Shown: in pieces, positions 18,284 to 26,408 of the stretch
How the letters are laid out: each line of letters begins with the position of its first letter
Numbering within the stretch: the stretch's first letter is position 1
From: Blautia obeum ATCC 29174
Lineage (GTDB): Bacteria > Bacillota > Clostridia > Lachnospirales > Lachnospiraceae
Direction of reading: 5' to 3'
Length of the DNA: 64,000 nt
Assembly: GCF_025147765.1 (NCBI RefSeq)
Contig: NZ_CP102265.1
Span: 2,455,001 to 2,519,000 of the forward strand
Made by a program: the position numbers and the translations under genes
The notes under the pieces: model-generated
The model's database searches: none
What the model was told of the DNA's origin: nothing
The model's input: the letters and a program-made list of their open reading frames with translations, nothing else

Positions 18284-19681
18284 TTATTCCTGTTCAAATT
18301 CTTCATGATCCTGCTGGATCTTTTCTTTTACTTCTTTCTTTAATTCTTTTTCGTGTTTTTTTTCATCGCGGCTCTTCGGAAGAATAATATTCAGAACAAC
18401 AGCGATCAGCGTTGCAAGCACCACCGGTGATTTTCCAAAAATAGTAGTTACCCAGTCCGGGAAACTGGCAAGTGCAGCAGATGCCTGAGAGACACCAACT
18501 CCAATTGCAGCGGCAAGTCCGACAATGGAAGAATTTCTGTAATCCATTTCTGCTGATGCAACCAGCTTCATTCCTGTCATAGCTATCGAAGCAAACACAG
18601 AAACAGTTGCTCCTCCGAGTACACATTGCGGAATAGTGGTAAGAAGTGCCGAAAATTTCGGTACGATTCCGGCAACTCCAAGAATTGCTGCAGCCAGTCC
18701 AAGTACCCAGCGATTGATAACTTTAGTCGTTGTTACGATACCAACATTCTGACTGTAAGTCGCTGTCGGAAGTCCTCCGAGCAATGCCCCCAGAATATTT
18801 GTCACGCCATACGCCATGATGCCGTTCTGCAGTTCTCTGTCCTCCGGAACTCTGTCCATTGCTCCAATCGTTGTCGCAGAGTAATCTCCGATGGCCTGTA
18901 CAGAATTAATGGCAAACAGAAGCCCGATCGCAACGCATGCAGAAATCTCAAAATGGATTCCAAAATGCATAAACTGTGGAAGCTGAAATACTTTTGCTTC
19001 TCCGACACTTGAAAGATTTACCATTCCAAAAGGAATCGACACCACATATCCTACGAGAATACCGATCAGTATCGAAGCAAGCTTCAGGATTCCCTTTCCA
19101 AAATGATTCAGTGCAGTAACAACGGCAAGAGTCAGAAAAGCAACCACCCAGTTCTGCCATGAACCATAATCAGGGTTACTTGTTCCGCCCGCCATATAGT
19201 TAATTGCTGTCGGATACAGGGAAAGTCCAATGGTAAAGACAACTGTTCCTGTGATCAGTGGTGGAAAAAATACCCGGATTTTTTTTACCAGGATTCCCAT
19301 AACAAAAGCAACAATGCCACCTATGATCTGCGCACCAAGAATCGAACTGATTCCATAACCTTCTGCAATTGCCTGCATACTTGGTACATAAGCAAAACTT
19401 ACCCCCATGATCATCGGCAGTCCTGAACCTAAAGTAAAACCATTCTTCTTTCCAATCGGAAAAAGCTGAATCAGGGTTGACAATGCGGATACAACCAGAG
19501 ATGCCTGTATCAGGATGACTCTGTCTTTTGCACTCAGGCTATTTCCGCCAACAGCACCTGCCACAATGATTGCCGGTGTTACACATCCTACGATCATGGC
19601 AACGACATGCTGTAGTGCTAGCGGAAGTGCTTCCTGAAACTTCGGGATACCATTCAGTTCAAAAATACTACCTCTTTTCAT
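18284..19681 (-). CDS. Xanthine/uracil permease, NCS2 family
   Basis: A 465-aa nucleobase:cation symporter with about 12-14 hydrophobic segments. The NAT signature appears as QNVGIVTTTK, and the start is typical (FELNGIPKFQEALPLALQHVVAMIVG). The QNxG form fits the xanthine/urate branch (PbuX/XanP-like) better than the uracil branch, but a uracil carrier cannot be excluded. The C-terminus is a highly charged Glu/Lys tail. The gene is monocistronic, with a leader that contains several inverted repeats. Confidence 0.9.
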   Translation of the reverse strand: MKRGSIFELNGIPKFQEALPLALQHVVAMIVGCVTPAIIVAGAVGGNSLSAKDRVILIQASLVVSALSTLIQLFPIGKKNGFTLGSGLPMIMGVSFAYVPSMQAIAEGYGISSILGAQIIGGIVAFVMGILVKKIRVFFPPLITGTVVFTIGLSLYPTAINYMAGGTSNPDYGSWQNWVVAFLTLAVVTALNHFGKGILKLASILIGILVGYVVSIPFGMVNLSSVGEAKVFQLPQFMHFGIHFEISACVAIGLLFAINSVQAIGDYSATTIGAMDRVPEDRELQNGIMAYGVTNILGALLGGLPTATYSQNVGIVTTTKVINRWVLGLAAAILGVAGIVPKFSALLTTIPQCVLGGATVSVFASIAMTGMKLVASAEMDYRNSSIVGLAAAIGVGVSQASAALASFPDWVTTIFGKSPVVLATLIAVVLNIILPKSRDEKKHEKELKKEVKEKIQQDHEEFEQE

Positions 19682-19689
19682 GATTCCTC

Positions 19690-19823
19690 CTGCCCGGTTT
19701 TCAATATTGTTTTCTCATCTGTGTATTGAAAATCCTTTTTCTGACTGTAATTGCTCGAACAGTCTTATTTTTTTAGTAATTATAACAAATTTAAGGCTCA
19801 AAAACAATTCGTAAGCCTTAAAT
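19690..19823 (-). promoter_or_regulatory. Promoter, inverted-repeat operator and structured leader of the permease gene
   Basis: On the minus strand TTGTTT (19802-19807), 17 bases and TATAAT (19779-19784, within TGTTATAAT) form a promoter. A 10-bp inverted repeat ATTTAAGGCT (19789-19798) / AGCCTTAAAT (19814-19823) spans the -35, a likely operator. The transcribed leader holds two more stems: GACTGT with ACAGTC, and TTTTCAATA with TATTGAAAA close to the start codon. The conserved core of purine riboswitches is not present. Confidence 0.5.
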
Positions 19824-19920
19824 ATTTTGCTGTCATAGATACTAAAGTTTACTGTCTTTTTTTGTATACTTTTTCTCAATACTCAAATTAGCTAAACAAT
19901 ATTTAACCAATCCTATCTTC

Positions 19921-21609
19921 TCACGTCAGCAACTCAAACGTATGATACAAGTCTACTCTGCCATATCCCCAGTCCGGGTTGGGATAGACCTCCCCAGCCT
20001 CTCGCACTGCACCTCTGCTCAGATAGTGTTTTACACTGTTTCCAGTAAAATATGGCTCATTTCCCCGGACCAGTGCCCACTCAAAAAGGAGTGCTGCGAT
20101 CCCCGCCGTCTGTGCGGCTGCAAGACTTGTTCCGGTAGCCGGTGCAAACTCCTTTCCCGGACCGATTGAAGCCGTCAGAATTCCTACCCCTGGAGCAGCA
20201 AAATCGGGTTTTACGATATTTTCTGCATTGTATCCACGGCCTGCCTGAATGAACAGGCTGTTATCCCGATGCTGATATGCTGTGACGGTCATCGCATCTT
20301 CAGTATCTCCAGGAGCAGTGACCGTATAATCCGGTGATGACTGCAAAAAATAGGTTTCATCAGAAATCATCCCTCTTACCGGAAGCCATATATGAAACCT
20401 GCTTTTTCCCGGTATTTTCTCTTCCACCAGAAACTTCCAGATTCCCGATGCTGGATGCTGAAATCGAATAAAGATCAGCGTGTTTCCTGTTCTTCTTTCA
20501 ATTGGCACATAATTCACCAGTACTTTTGTTTCTACAAATACAAAAGACAGTTCCTGCGTTCTGTTCTTTAAAGCTGTGCTGACTGACAGTTTTTCCCCTG
20601 TCGGTGACTGAATCGTCATATAATAAGAACCGGGAGAGTCTCCCCAGAATTCTGTCATAAATCCTCTGGCACTCTCCCGGTCACCAACTCGTAGTTCTAC
20701 AGTATCTTCTGTATCATTCGGTCCAAATTCTCTCAAATAATGGTGTCTGGCCGTTCCTTCATTTCCGGCAGGAACAGATACTGCGTTCTGTGTAAATGCT
20801 GCAATACTGTTTATATATTCATTCAACGGTCCCTCTCCCTGATGTGCCCCCATACTTGTTCCAAGACCTATGCAAATGGAAAGTGGCATCTGCTGTTCCT
20901 GGGCGATAAACAGCACATAAGAAATTGCCAGCATAATATCATCTTCCTGAAAAATATCGATATCTCGCGGTAAAAGATAAAAATCCCGAAGATAATTTTT
21001 TGCCTGCTTCAGCTTCACAATTACAATTTCTGCCTCTGGCGCTGCCCCGCAAAAATTATCTTTTTCAATCCGATATCCGGCAGCCGTTGCTGCACTTCTC
21101 GTCCCATGTCCATTTGTATCACTGGAAGGCACAATTTCCCAGGGATTTTCTGATGCTAGAGCCTGTTCGATCTGTTGTCGGCCGAACTCTCTGCCAAACG
21201 GAATTCTGCCATCCGCTCCGCCTTCCAGTGTTTGATCCCAGATACTAAAAATCTTACTTTGCACGCCATTATGAAATGCCGGATGAAGATAATCGATTCC
21301 GGAATCAATAACCGCAACCAGAGTTCCCTTTCCCTGTAATTTGAGATATGGATGATTATGCAGCCTTGTCACCCCAGATGTACTCAATGCACCTGTATCC
21401 ATATATGTATAGCACCGTGGTATGGATGAGTAGGAATAACTACTCAGTTCCAGTTCCGGCACCTCCTGCATCGGTACATACAAAATCCCGAACAGATCAT
21501 TTACGATCTGAAAGGTCTCATCAGACTCATAATCAAAACCACCATGTGTATTCTGTTTATATCGGATAATAAAATTTTCATACTGTTGATTCTGTGCCGG
21601 TACAGGCAT
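19921..21609 (-). CDS. Subtilisin-like serine protease (S8), Csp-like, no signal peptide
   Basis: A 562-aa S8 protease with an intact triad: Asp102 in VAVIDSGID, His168 in NGHGT, Ser495 in GTSLAA, and oxyanion Asn283 in PAGNEG. An insert of about 200 residues between Asn and Ser forms the extra domain typical of the clostridial Csp/CspABC-like group. No signal peptide or membrane helix is visible. GTG 21618 directly follows GGAG, while ATG 21609 is properly spaced, so ATG is used. In Clostridium perfringens Csp proteases act in spore germination. Because this protein carries a full triad it should be active, unlike the pseudo-proteases CspA/CspC of C. difficile. A germination role is inference. 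Confidence 0.88.
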   Translation of the reverse strand: MPVPAQNQQYENFIIRYKQNTHGGFDYESDETFQIVNDLFGILYVPMQEVPELELSSYSYSSIPRCYTYMDTGALSTSGVTRLHNHPYLKLQGKGTLVAVIDSGIDYLHPAFHNGVQSKIFSIWDQTLEGGADGRIPFGREFGRQQIEQALASENPWEIVPSSDTNGHGTRSAATAAGYRIEKDNFCGAAPEAEIVIVKLKQAKNYLRDFYLLPRDIDIFQEDDIMLAISYVLFIAQEQQMPLSICIGLGTSMGAHQGEGPLNEYINSIAAFTQNAVSVPAGNEGTARHHYLREFGPNDTEDTVELRVGDRESARGFMTEFWGDSPGSYYMTIQSPTGEKLSVSTALKNRTQELSFVFVETKVLVNYVPIERRTGNTLIFIRFQHPASGIWKFLVEEKIPGKSRFHIWLPVRGMISDETYFLQSSPDYTVTAPGDTEDAMTVTAYQHRDNSLFIQAGRGYNAENIVKPDFAAPGVGILTASIGPGKEFAPATGTSLAAAQTAGIAALLFEWALVRGNEPYFTGNSVKHYLSRGAVREAGEVYPNPDWGYGRVDLYHTFELLT

Positions 21610-21687
21610 TATACTCACGCTCCGGTCATTTCGGTCTTCCCTATCAGCCTATGAATACAGATCATTTTTTATGACAATCAAATGCTT

Positions 21688-22455
21688 TTATAGATCGGTT
21701 GCTGTTTTCTTCTTTGATCGGATCACCAGTATCAGTATTCCTGCCACCAGGATAAACAAACTGATAAACTGCGAAGTAGAAAGCATTCCTACACTTCCTC
21801 GAATCAGATCACCCCGGAAAAATTCCAGGACAAACCTGCCGATGCTGTAAAAGATCAGATAGCAGGCAGCCACCTGTCCATCCTTTTTTTTATGACGTGC
21901 AATATAAAGAAGGATTCCAAAATGCAGAAAATCCAGCACACTGGAATAAATCTGTGTCGGAATCAATGCCACATGGTTCGGTGCAAAATCCGAATTCTGG
22001 AATGTAATAGAAAATATGCTATTTGTCTCACGGCCATAGCAACAGCCTGCCAACAGACATCCAATCCTTCCAAATCCCTGTGCAAGTGCTACAGATGGCA
22101 TCACCAGATCAAAATATTTCCAGAAATCTGTCTTTTTGATAAAGCAATACAGACAGCCTGCCAGAATCCCGCCGATAATACCTCCATATACAACAAATCC
22201 ATCTGAAATCGTATCCAGAATATAATGTGGATCCTGTACAATACTTTTCCATTCCGTGATCCAGAATAAAATCTTTGCACAGAACAGTCCTCCCAACAGG
22301 CACCAGATCACAAGAGAAAATACATGCTCATGATCCAGTTTCTGTTTCTCTGCACGTCGATTCGTAATAATCCATGCAGCGATCACGCCCACTGCAATCA
22401 TGAATCCATATCCATATACCGTCAGTGGTCCTATAGTAAACAGTTCATTTCTCAT
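21688..22455 (-). CDS. lgt: Prolipoprotein diacylglyceryl transferase
   Basis: A 255-aa membrane enzyme that transfers diacylglycerol from phosphatidylglycerol to the lipobox Cys of lipoproteins. About seven hydrophobic segments are seen. The Lgt signature lies around AQGFGRIGCLLAGCCYGRET, with an HPTQ-like site degenerate as LIPTQIY and a conserved GRFVLEFFRGD near the C-terminus. ATG 22455 follows GAGAGGAGACAGGAT and overlaps the stop of the arginase-fold gene by four bases (ATGA). A longer frame begins 15 codons earlier but lacks this signal. The lipoprotein at 2874-4571 would be a substrate. Confidence 0.92.
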   Translation of the reverse strand: MRNELFTIGPLTVYGYGFMIAVGVIAAWIITNRRAEKQKLDHEHVFSLVIWCLLGGLFCAKILFWITEWKSIVQDPHYILDTISDGFVVYGGIIGGILAGCLYCFIKKTDFWKYFDLVMPSVALAQGFGRIGCLLAGCCYGRETNSIFSITFQNSDFAPNHVALIPTQIYSSVLDFLHFGILLYIARHKKKDGQVAACYLIFYSIGRFVLEFFRGDLIRGSVGMLSTSQFISLFILVAGILILVIRSKKKTATDL

Positions 22456-23285
22456 ATATCCTGTCTCCTCTCCCGGATCTGCGGAAAGTATTTTTTCCAC
22501 AATTCAAGAAGTTTCTGATTCGCCCTGTCATTCAATAGATTTCTCTCGCATGCATCAGGATCACATTCTCCACAGATATCCATTCCCAAAATCTGCTGTT
22601 GTTGCAGCACGATTTCCAGAAACTTTTGAAGTTTCTCAAGGCTCATATCACCCTGGCTCCATGTTGTTGACGCATCTGCTGTACACAGCACATCTTTATC
22701 CACGGAAATATACATTGGAAGATCTGCACGCAGATTCCTGAAAAATGTATTCTTTTCCTCACCTGTCATTGCCAGCAACTTTTCTCTGGACAAAAACTGT
22801 ACTTTCTGCTGAAATTCCGGTTCAACCTGCATATAGGCCTCTTCATCCGGTCCAACAAGAATTACCTCTTGCAGCATCGGTACTTCTTCCAAAGATGCCG
22901 CAATCCATCCACCACAGGATAAAAGGCCTCCAAAGGCCGGCAGTTGCATATCCGTATGATTATCAAATACCAGAAGCCGGAATGGATGTTCCATCTTTGA
23001 CAGCCACAGCCGGCTTACATAATGATAATTTCCTGAGTCAATGAAATGTATGCCATTTCCCGTATAGTTCTTTATATCATCCAGTATCCGGTTTTTCGCT
23101 TCCTCATCACAGTAACAGTTACTTCCCGGTAAATCCTGTACCTCCAACCAGGATATATCTTCCTGCATTTCTGCATGGTTCCGGTAAAACTGCTGTTCTT
23201 TGTAAATTCCGGAAAAATTCATGATCACAATTTCATTGTTCTCTGTTCTGTTTTGTTCTTTATTAATAGTCTTATTTTCTGCCAT
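22452..23285 (-). CDS. Arginase/ureohydrolase-fold protein
   Basis: A 277-aa protein of the arginase/agmatinase/formiminoglutamase superfamily. Metal-binding motifs are visible as VFDNHTDMQ (DxHxD) and SVDKDVL (SxDxD). Substrate-loop residues differ from SpeB and RocF, so the substrate (arginine, agmatine, guanidino compound or other) is not assigned. The start is uncertain: ATG 23285 has a weak ribosome-binding site and begins a hydrophilic Asn/Lys/Glu-rich stretch; ATG 23222 (MNFSGIYKEQQFY) is an alternative that fits the usual start. It overlaps lgt by four bases. A strong terminator lies just upstream, leaving little room for a promoter. Confidence 0.82.
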   Translation of the reverse strand: MAENKTINKEQNRTENNEIVIMNFSGIYKEQQFYRNHAEMQEDISWLEVQDLPGSNCYCDEEAKNRILDDIKNYTGNGIHFIDSGNYHYVSRLWLSKMEHPFRLLVFDNHTDMQLPAFGGLLSCGGWIAASLEEVPMLQEVILVGPDEEAYMQVEPEFQQKVQFLSREKLLAMTGEEKNTFFRNLRADLPMYISVDKDVLCTADASTTWSQGDMSLEKLQKFLEIVLQQQQILGMDICGECDPDACERNLLNDRANQKLLELWKKYFPQIRERRQDI

Positions 23286-23313
23286 AGAAACATCTTACCA
23301 TGAAAATGCCAAA

Positions 23314-23347
23314 AAAGGAACCAGTGTCCGGAGACACTGATTCCTTT
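23314..23347 (-). terminator. Intrinsic terminator after fba
   Basis: AAAGGAA + CAGTGTC pairs with GACACTG + TTCCTTT around a CGGA loop with one mismatch. On the minus strand a run of six T follows. It ends the aldolase transcript just before the arginase-fold gene. Confidence 0.88.
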
Positions 23348-23378
23348 ATTCTTTTCCACCTTATAAAAAGTGTACTTC

Positions 23379-24242
23379 TCAGGCTTTGTTAACGGATCCG
23401 AAAAGTTCCATTTTTTCTTTAACTGTAGCTTTGATTGCTTCAGTTCCTGGAGCAAGAAGTTTACGTGGGTCAAATCCTTTACCCTGCTCGTCCTTGCCTT
23501 CTTCGATATATTTACGTGTAGCTGCTGCGAATGCAAGCTGGCATTCTGTATTAACATTGATCTTGGATACACCAAGGTCGATTGCTTTCTTGATCATGTC
23601 TGCCGGGATACCTGTACCACCGTGAAGTACAAGTGGCATATCTCCTGTCAGCTTCTGGATAGCATCCAGTGTCTCAAAGCTCAGACCTTTCCAGTTAGCC
23701 GGGTATTTACCGTGGATGTTACCGATACCTGCTGCAAGGAAGTCGATACCAAGATCTGCAACCATCTTGCATTCCTTAGGATCTGCACATTCACCCATAC
23801 CTACTACACCATCTTCTTCGCCACCGATAGAACCAACTTCTGCTTCCAGAGACATTCCATGCTCTGCAACGATCTTAACCAGTTCTTTTGTTTTTTCTAC
23901 GTTCTCTTCGATCGGATAATGGGAACCATCAAACATGATAGATGTGAAACCGGCTTCTACGCATTTCAGGCATCCTTCGTAGCTGCCGTGATCCAGGTGA
24001 AGTGCAACCGGAACTGTGATATTGAGTTCCTCGAGCATTCCTTTCACCATACCAACAACAGTCTTATAACCTGTCATGTATTTTCCTGCACCTTCGGATA
24101 CACCAAGGATAACCGGAGAGTTGAGTTCCTGTGCTGTAAGCAGGATTGCTTTTGTCCACTCAAGGTTGTTAATGTTGAACTGACCTACTGCATAGTGACC
24201 AGCTTTTGCTTTTTTCAACATTTCTGAAGCGTTTACTAACAT
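23379..24242 (-). CDS. fba: Fructose-1,6-bisphosphate aldolase, class II
   Basis: A 287-aa zinc-dependent aldolase that splits fructose-1,6-bisphosphate into DHAP and glyceraldehyde-3-phosphate. Family signatures are VGQFNINNLEWTKAIL, the LHLDHGSYEGCLKCVEAGFTSIMFDGSH metal site, LEAEVGSIGGEEDG, IGNIHGKYP and PLVLHGGTGIP. AGGAGG precedes ATG 24242. It is flanked by a terminator downstream and a promoter with a palindrome upstream, so it is monocistronic. It works with the PPi-PFK also encoded in this window. Confidence 0.96.
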   Translation of the reverse strand: MLVNASEMLKKAKAGHYAVGQFNINNLEWTKAILLTAQELNSPVILGVSEGAGKYMTGYKTVVGMVKGMLEELNITVPVALHLDHGSYEGCLKCVEAGFTSIMFDGSHYPIEENVEKTKELVKIVAEHGMSLEAEVGSIGGEEDGVVGMGECADPKECKMVADLGIDFLAAGIGNIHGKYPANWKGLSFETLDAIQKLTGDMPLVLHGGTGIPADMIKKAIDLGVSKINVNTECQLAFAAATRKYIEEGKDEQGKGFDPRKLLAPGTEAIKATVKEKMELFGSVNKA

Positions 24243-24262
24243 GATAAATTCCTCCTAATCTT

Positions 24263-24292
24263 TTTGGGTGGTATTACCAAACCCAAATTATA
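24263..24292 (-). promoter_or_regulatory. fba promoter with palindrome over the transcription start
   Basis: The minus strand has TATAAT (24287-24292) with no clear -35. Immediately downstream TTTGGGT (24263-24269) and ACCCAAA (24281-24287) form a 7-bp inverted repeat. Within it TGGTATTACCA (24269-24279) is a perfect 11-base palindrome. The position over +1 suggests a repressor site or a leader hairpin. A further palindrome CAGATTTAATCTG lies just upstream of the -10. Confidence 0.5.
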
Positions 24293-24366
24293 AGTCTAGT
24301 TTAACAGATTAAATCTGTTTCGTCTACTATAATCGTGCAAAAAAACTGTATACATTGTTACAATTT

Positions 24367-25149
24367 TCACGAACCCGTACTTCTGTGATATTCTCGTGTC
24401 AGTCTGGTGAGTATTTCGTCCATATTTGTCTTATTCACCACCAGCTCCGGTGTTTTGGAAAACTCCTGAAGTCTCTCTCGGATATTCTGCAGAACTTCCT
24501 TCTCTGTCCCTATTGATTTTGCCATTTTTTCATATTCTGAAGATGTTCTTGTCATTCCAAAAGCGATCAGATAAGCTTCCAGTGCCTCCCGGCTCCTGCT
24601 TCCCTCGTATGCTTTTCGAAAATACTCTGTAGCTTTTTCCATCTGAAACAGATAACTGTAAGCACAGCCAAGATTGTGGTACACTTTTTCTGTCATCCCC
24701 TCACGGATTTCCTCAAGATCTTCCCTTTCCAGAAGATTCTGGTAAACCTGTATCGCATGTACATACATTTCATTCTCCATTAATGCATCTGCCTTCTGTT
24801 TCTCACGCATTGCCGGAGTTTCTTCATTCATCTTCTGCAGACGTACATTCAGTTCTTTCAGTTCTTCATATGTCAGATAATTGATTTCTTTAAATACCGG
24901 ATAAACAATATCTTCCGCACTTGCAAATTTGCTGATCTTGGAACGAAGTTTGGCTGCCAGTGCCGGAAGTTCCAGTTCCTCCTGTATCCAGCTGCACAAT
25001 CCTTCATTCATGATCGTCTGGTCGATCAGATACAGATTATGATACAGATAATAGCAGAGTTCTTCAATGGAATACACATTGGTACTGATATTTTCTATGA
25101 AATAAGGCAGCTTTGCCCGTTTTGTCTGACACAGTATATATCCGCTCAC
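24367..25149 (-). CDS. TPR-containing protein, third gene of the Hsp70-like operon
   Basis: A 260-aa soluble, mainly helical protein. The N-terminal 120 residues have no recognised fold (YSIEELCYYLYHNLYLIDQTIMNEGLC). About residues 120-205 contain two or more tetratricopeptide repeats, including YVHAIQVYQNLL and VYHNLGCAYSYLFQMEKATEYFRKAYE. The C-terminal part is charged and possibly coiled coil. The start is GTG 25149: AGGAGGAGACAAA precedes it, and it overlaps the stop of the Hsp70-like gene as GTGA. A longer frame 12 codons upstream lacks this signal. TPRs imply a protein-binding role with its operon partners. Confidence 0.78.
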   Translation of the reverse strand: MSGYILCQTKRAKLPYFIENISTNVYSIEELCYYLYHNLYLIDQTIMNEGLCSWIQEELELPALAAKLRSKISKFASAEDIVYPVFKEINYLTYEELKELNVRLQKMNEETPAMREKQKADALMENEMYVHAIQVYQNLLEREDLEEIREGMTEKVYHNLGCAYSYLFQMEKATEYFRKAYEGSRSREALEAYLIAFGMTRTSSEYEKMAKSIGTEKEVLQNIRERLQEFSKTPELVVNKTNMDEILTRLTREYHRSTGS

Positions 25150-26408
25150 TTTGTCTCCTCCTGCCATCTGGTCGTTTCTGTCCACTCTTTGCCACTTGAT
25201 GGAAACATCTCACCAAATCCAAGATCCTTTACTGTAACCCTGCATTCATCCTGTGAAGTATACTGCAGATTCACACCAAGTCTCGTTGTCCGCTCTGGTC
25301 TCTCCGGCAGCCCCGGCAATGCCATTGCGATCCGTTTCTTTTTTGCCTCGCCCATTGTATCTACAATAAAAACAAGTTCCTTCGTTCCATCCAGGATCAG
25401 CTCGACATATGCATTACTTTCATACCAGTTTCTGCCTGATTCGATCAACGGATAATAAGCCGGTGCTCCCATGACACGCAGCTCCATTCCAACATCAGAA
25501 AGTACCAGCGAACTGCTCATATAACGATAGTCTTTCAGGTCATGATTGATCACCCGTTCTGCTCCTGCGCTGCAGGCTCCTCTTGCAAACAGGTTATTTC
25601 CATAAAAAACTTTTCTTCTCTGATAACATAACAGCTTCACAGATTTCTGTGCCCATTCCTGGTCAAATCCCTCTCCATTGATCTGAATACTGGAATACAA
25701 TTCTTTACCAAGTGTGTTCTTGATAAATGTATAGAATTCTGCATCCCGCTCCTCTACCTTCGCACTCAGAGTCGTTGTAACAGGCTCTTCCAGATGTACC
25801 AGTACCGGTCGTGTTCCTGAATTCATGGACATGCGTCGAAAACTTACCTTCTGCTGTTCAAAGCTGTACCAGCCTACACTTCTGTTCCAGGTTTCTATCT
25901 TCTGTGTCATAACATAATAATAAAAACTCTCTTCATAATCCAGAAGAATCGTACGTTCTTCCGGGATTCCCAGTTCTCTGCATGCCCGCTGAAGATTTTC
26001 TACCTGTACAGCATTCAGACTGTCCATGGCAATCGACAGACTCCGGATGTTTTTTTCTACTTCCGCAATCCCTGTAAGTTTCAGCATCTCATGCAGATAA
26101 TGTGCAAGAAGCTCCCATGCTTCTTTTTTTTCACCTCCAACCGCTACCGGTCCGTTCTGTGCTGATATCTCATAAAGGTTTCCAGCGAGAAATCCACCTT
26201 TTTCTCTTGCAAAATATTCTGCTTCCAATCCCGCACAATATGTCTTGCGGTCTGGGCGCAGGCAAAGACAGGTCGGCATTTCAAACTGGCTGCTTCCCAC
26301 TTTTACGGGAAGTGAACGCGGTTCCTCTGCCTTGCGGTCATAATAACAGATCTGAGAATATTCTTTTCCAAAATCAATTCCTATTATCAAGTCTCTTGTT
26401 TCATTCAT
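25146..26408 (-). CDS. Degenerate Hsp70/actin-fold protein (DUF5716-like)
   Basis: A 420-aa protein whose N-terminus LIIGIDFGKEYSQICYYD is the phosphate-1 loop of the actin/Hsp70/sugar-kinase ATPase fold. Later segments follow the Hsp70 order: LLDYEESFYYYVM at the place of the Hsp70 NEP segment, then a degenerate phosphate-2 region (GWYSFEQQKVSFRR) without the usual GGGT. A typical substrate-binding domain is missing; the last 130 residues are mostly beta. I believe this is the family named DUF5716, from memory. ATPase activity is uncertain given the degenerate second loop. It overlaps both neighbours by four bases, so all three proteins are co-translated. Confidence 0.72.
   Translation of the reverse strand: MNETRDLIIGIDFGKEYSQICYYDRKAEEPRSLPVKVGSSQFEMPTCLCLRPDRKTYCAGLEAEYFAREKGGFLAGNLYEISAQNGPVAVGGEKKEAWELLAHYLHEMLKLTGIAEVEKNIRSLSIAMDSLNAVQVENLQRACRELGIPEERTILLDYEESFYYYVMTQKIETWNRSVGWYSFEQQKVSFRRMSMNSGTRPVLVHLEEPVTTTLSAKVEERDAEFYTFIKNTLGKELYSSIQINGEGFDQEWAQKSVKLLCYQRRKVFYGNNLFARGACSAGAERVINHDLKDYRYMSSSLVLSDVGMELRVMGAPAYYPLIESGRNWYESNAYVELILDGTKELVFIVDTMGEAKKKRIAMALPGLPERPERTTRLGVNLQYTSQDECRVTVKDLGFGEMFPSSGKEWTETTRWQEETK

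Noticed and set aside
19682..19920. Purine riboswitch before the nucleobase permease
   Set aside because: The conserved paired core and loop bases of the purine aptamer are not found; only generic stems are seen.
23370..24227. Long plus-strand reading frame opposite the aldolase gene
   Set aside because: It is antisense to fba, has no ribosome-binding site, and encodes a Cys/Phe-rich non-protein-like sequence.
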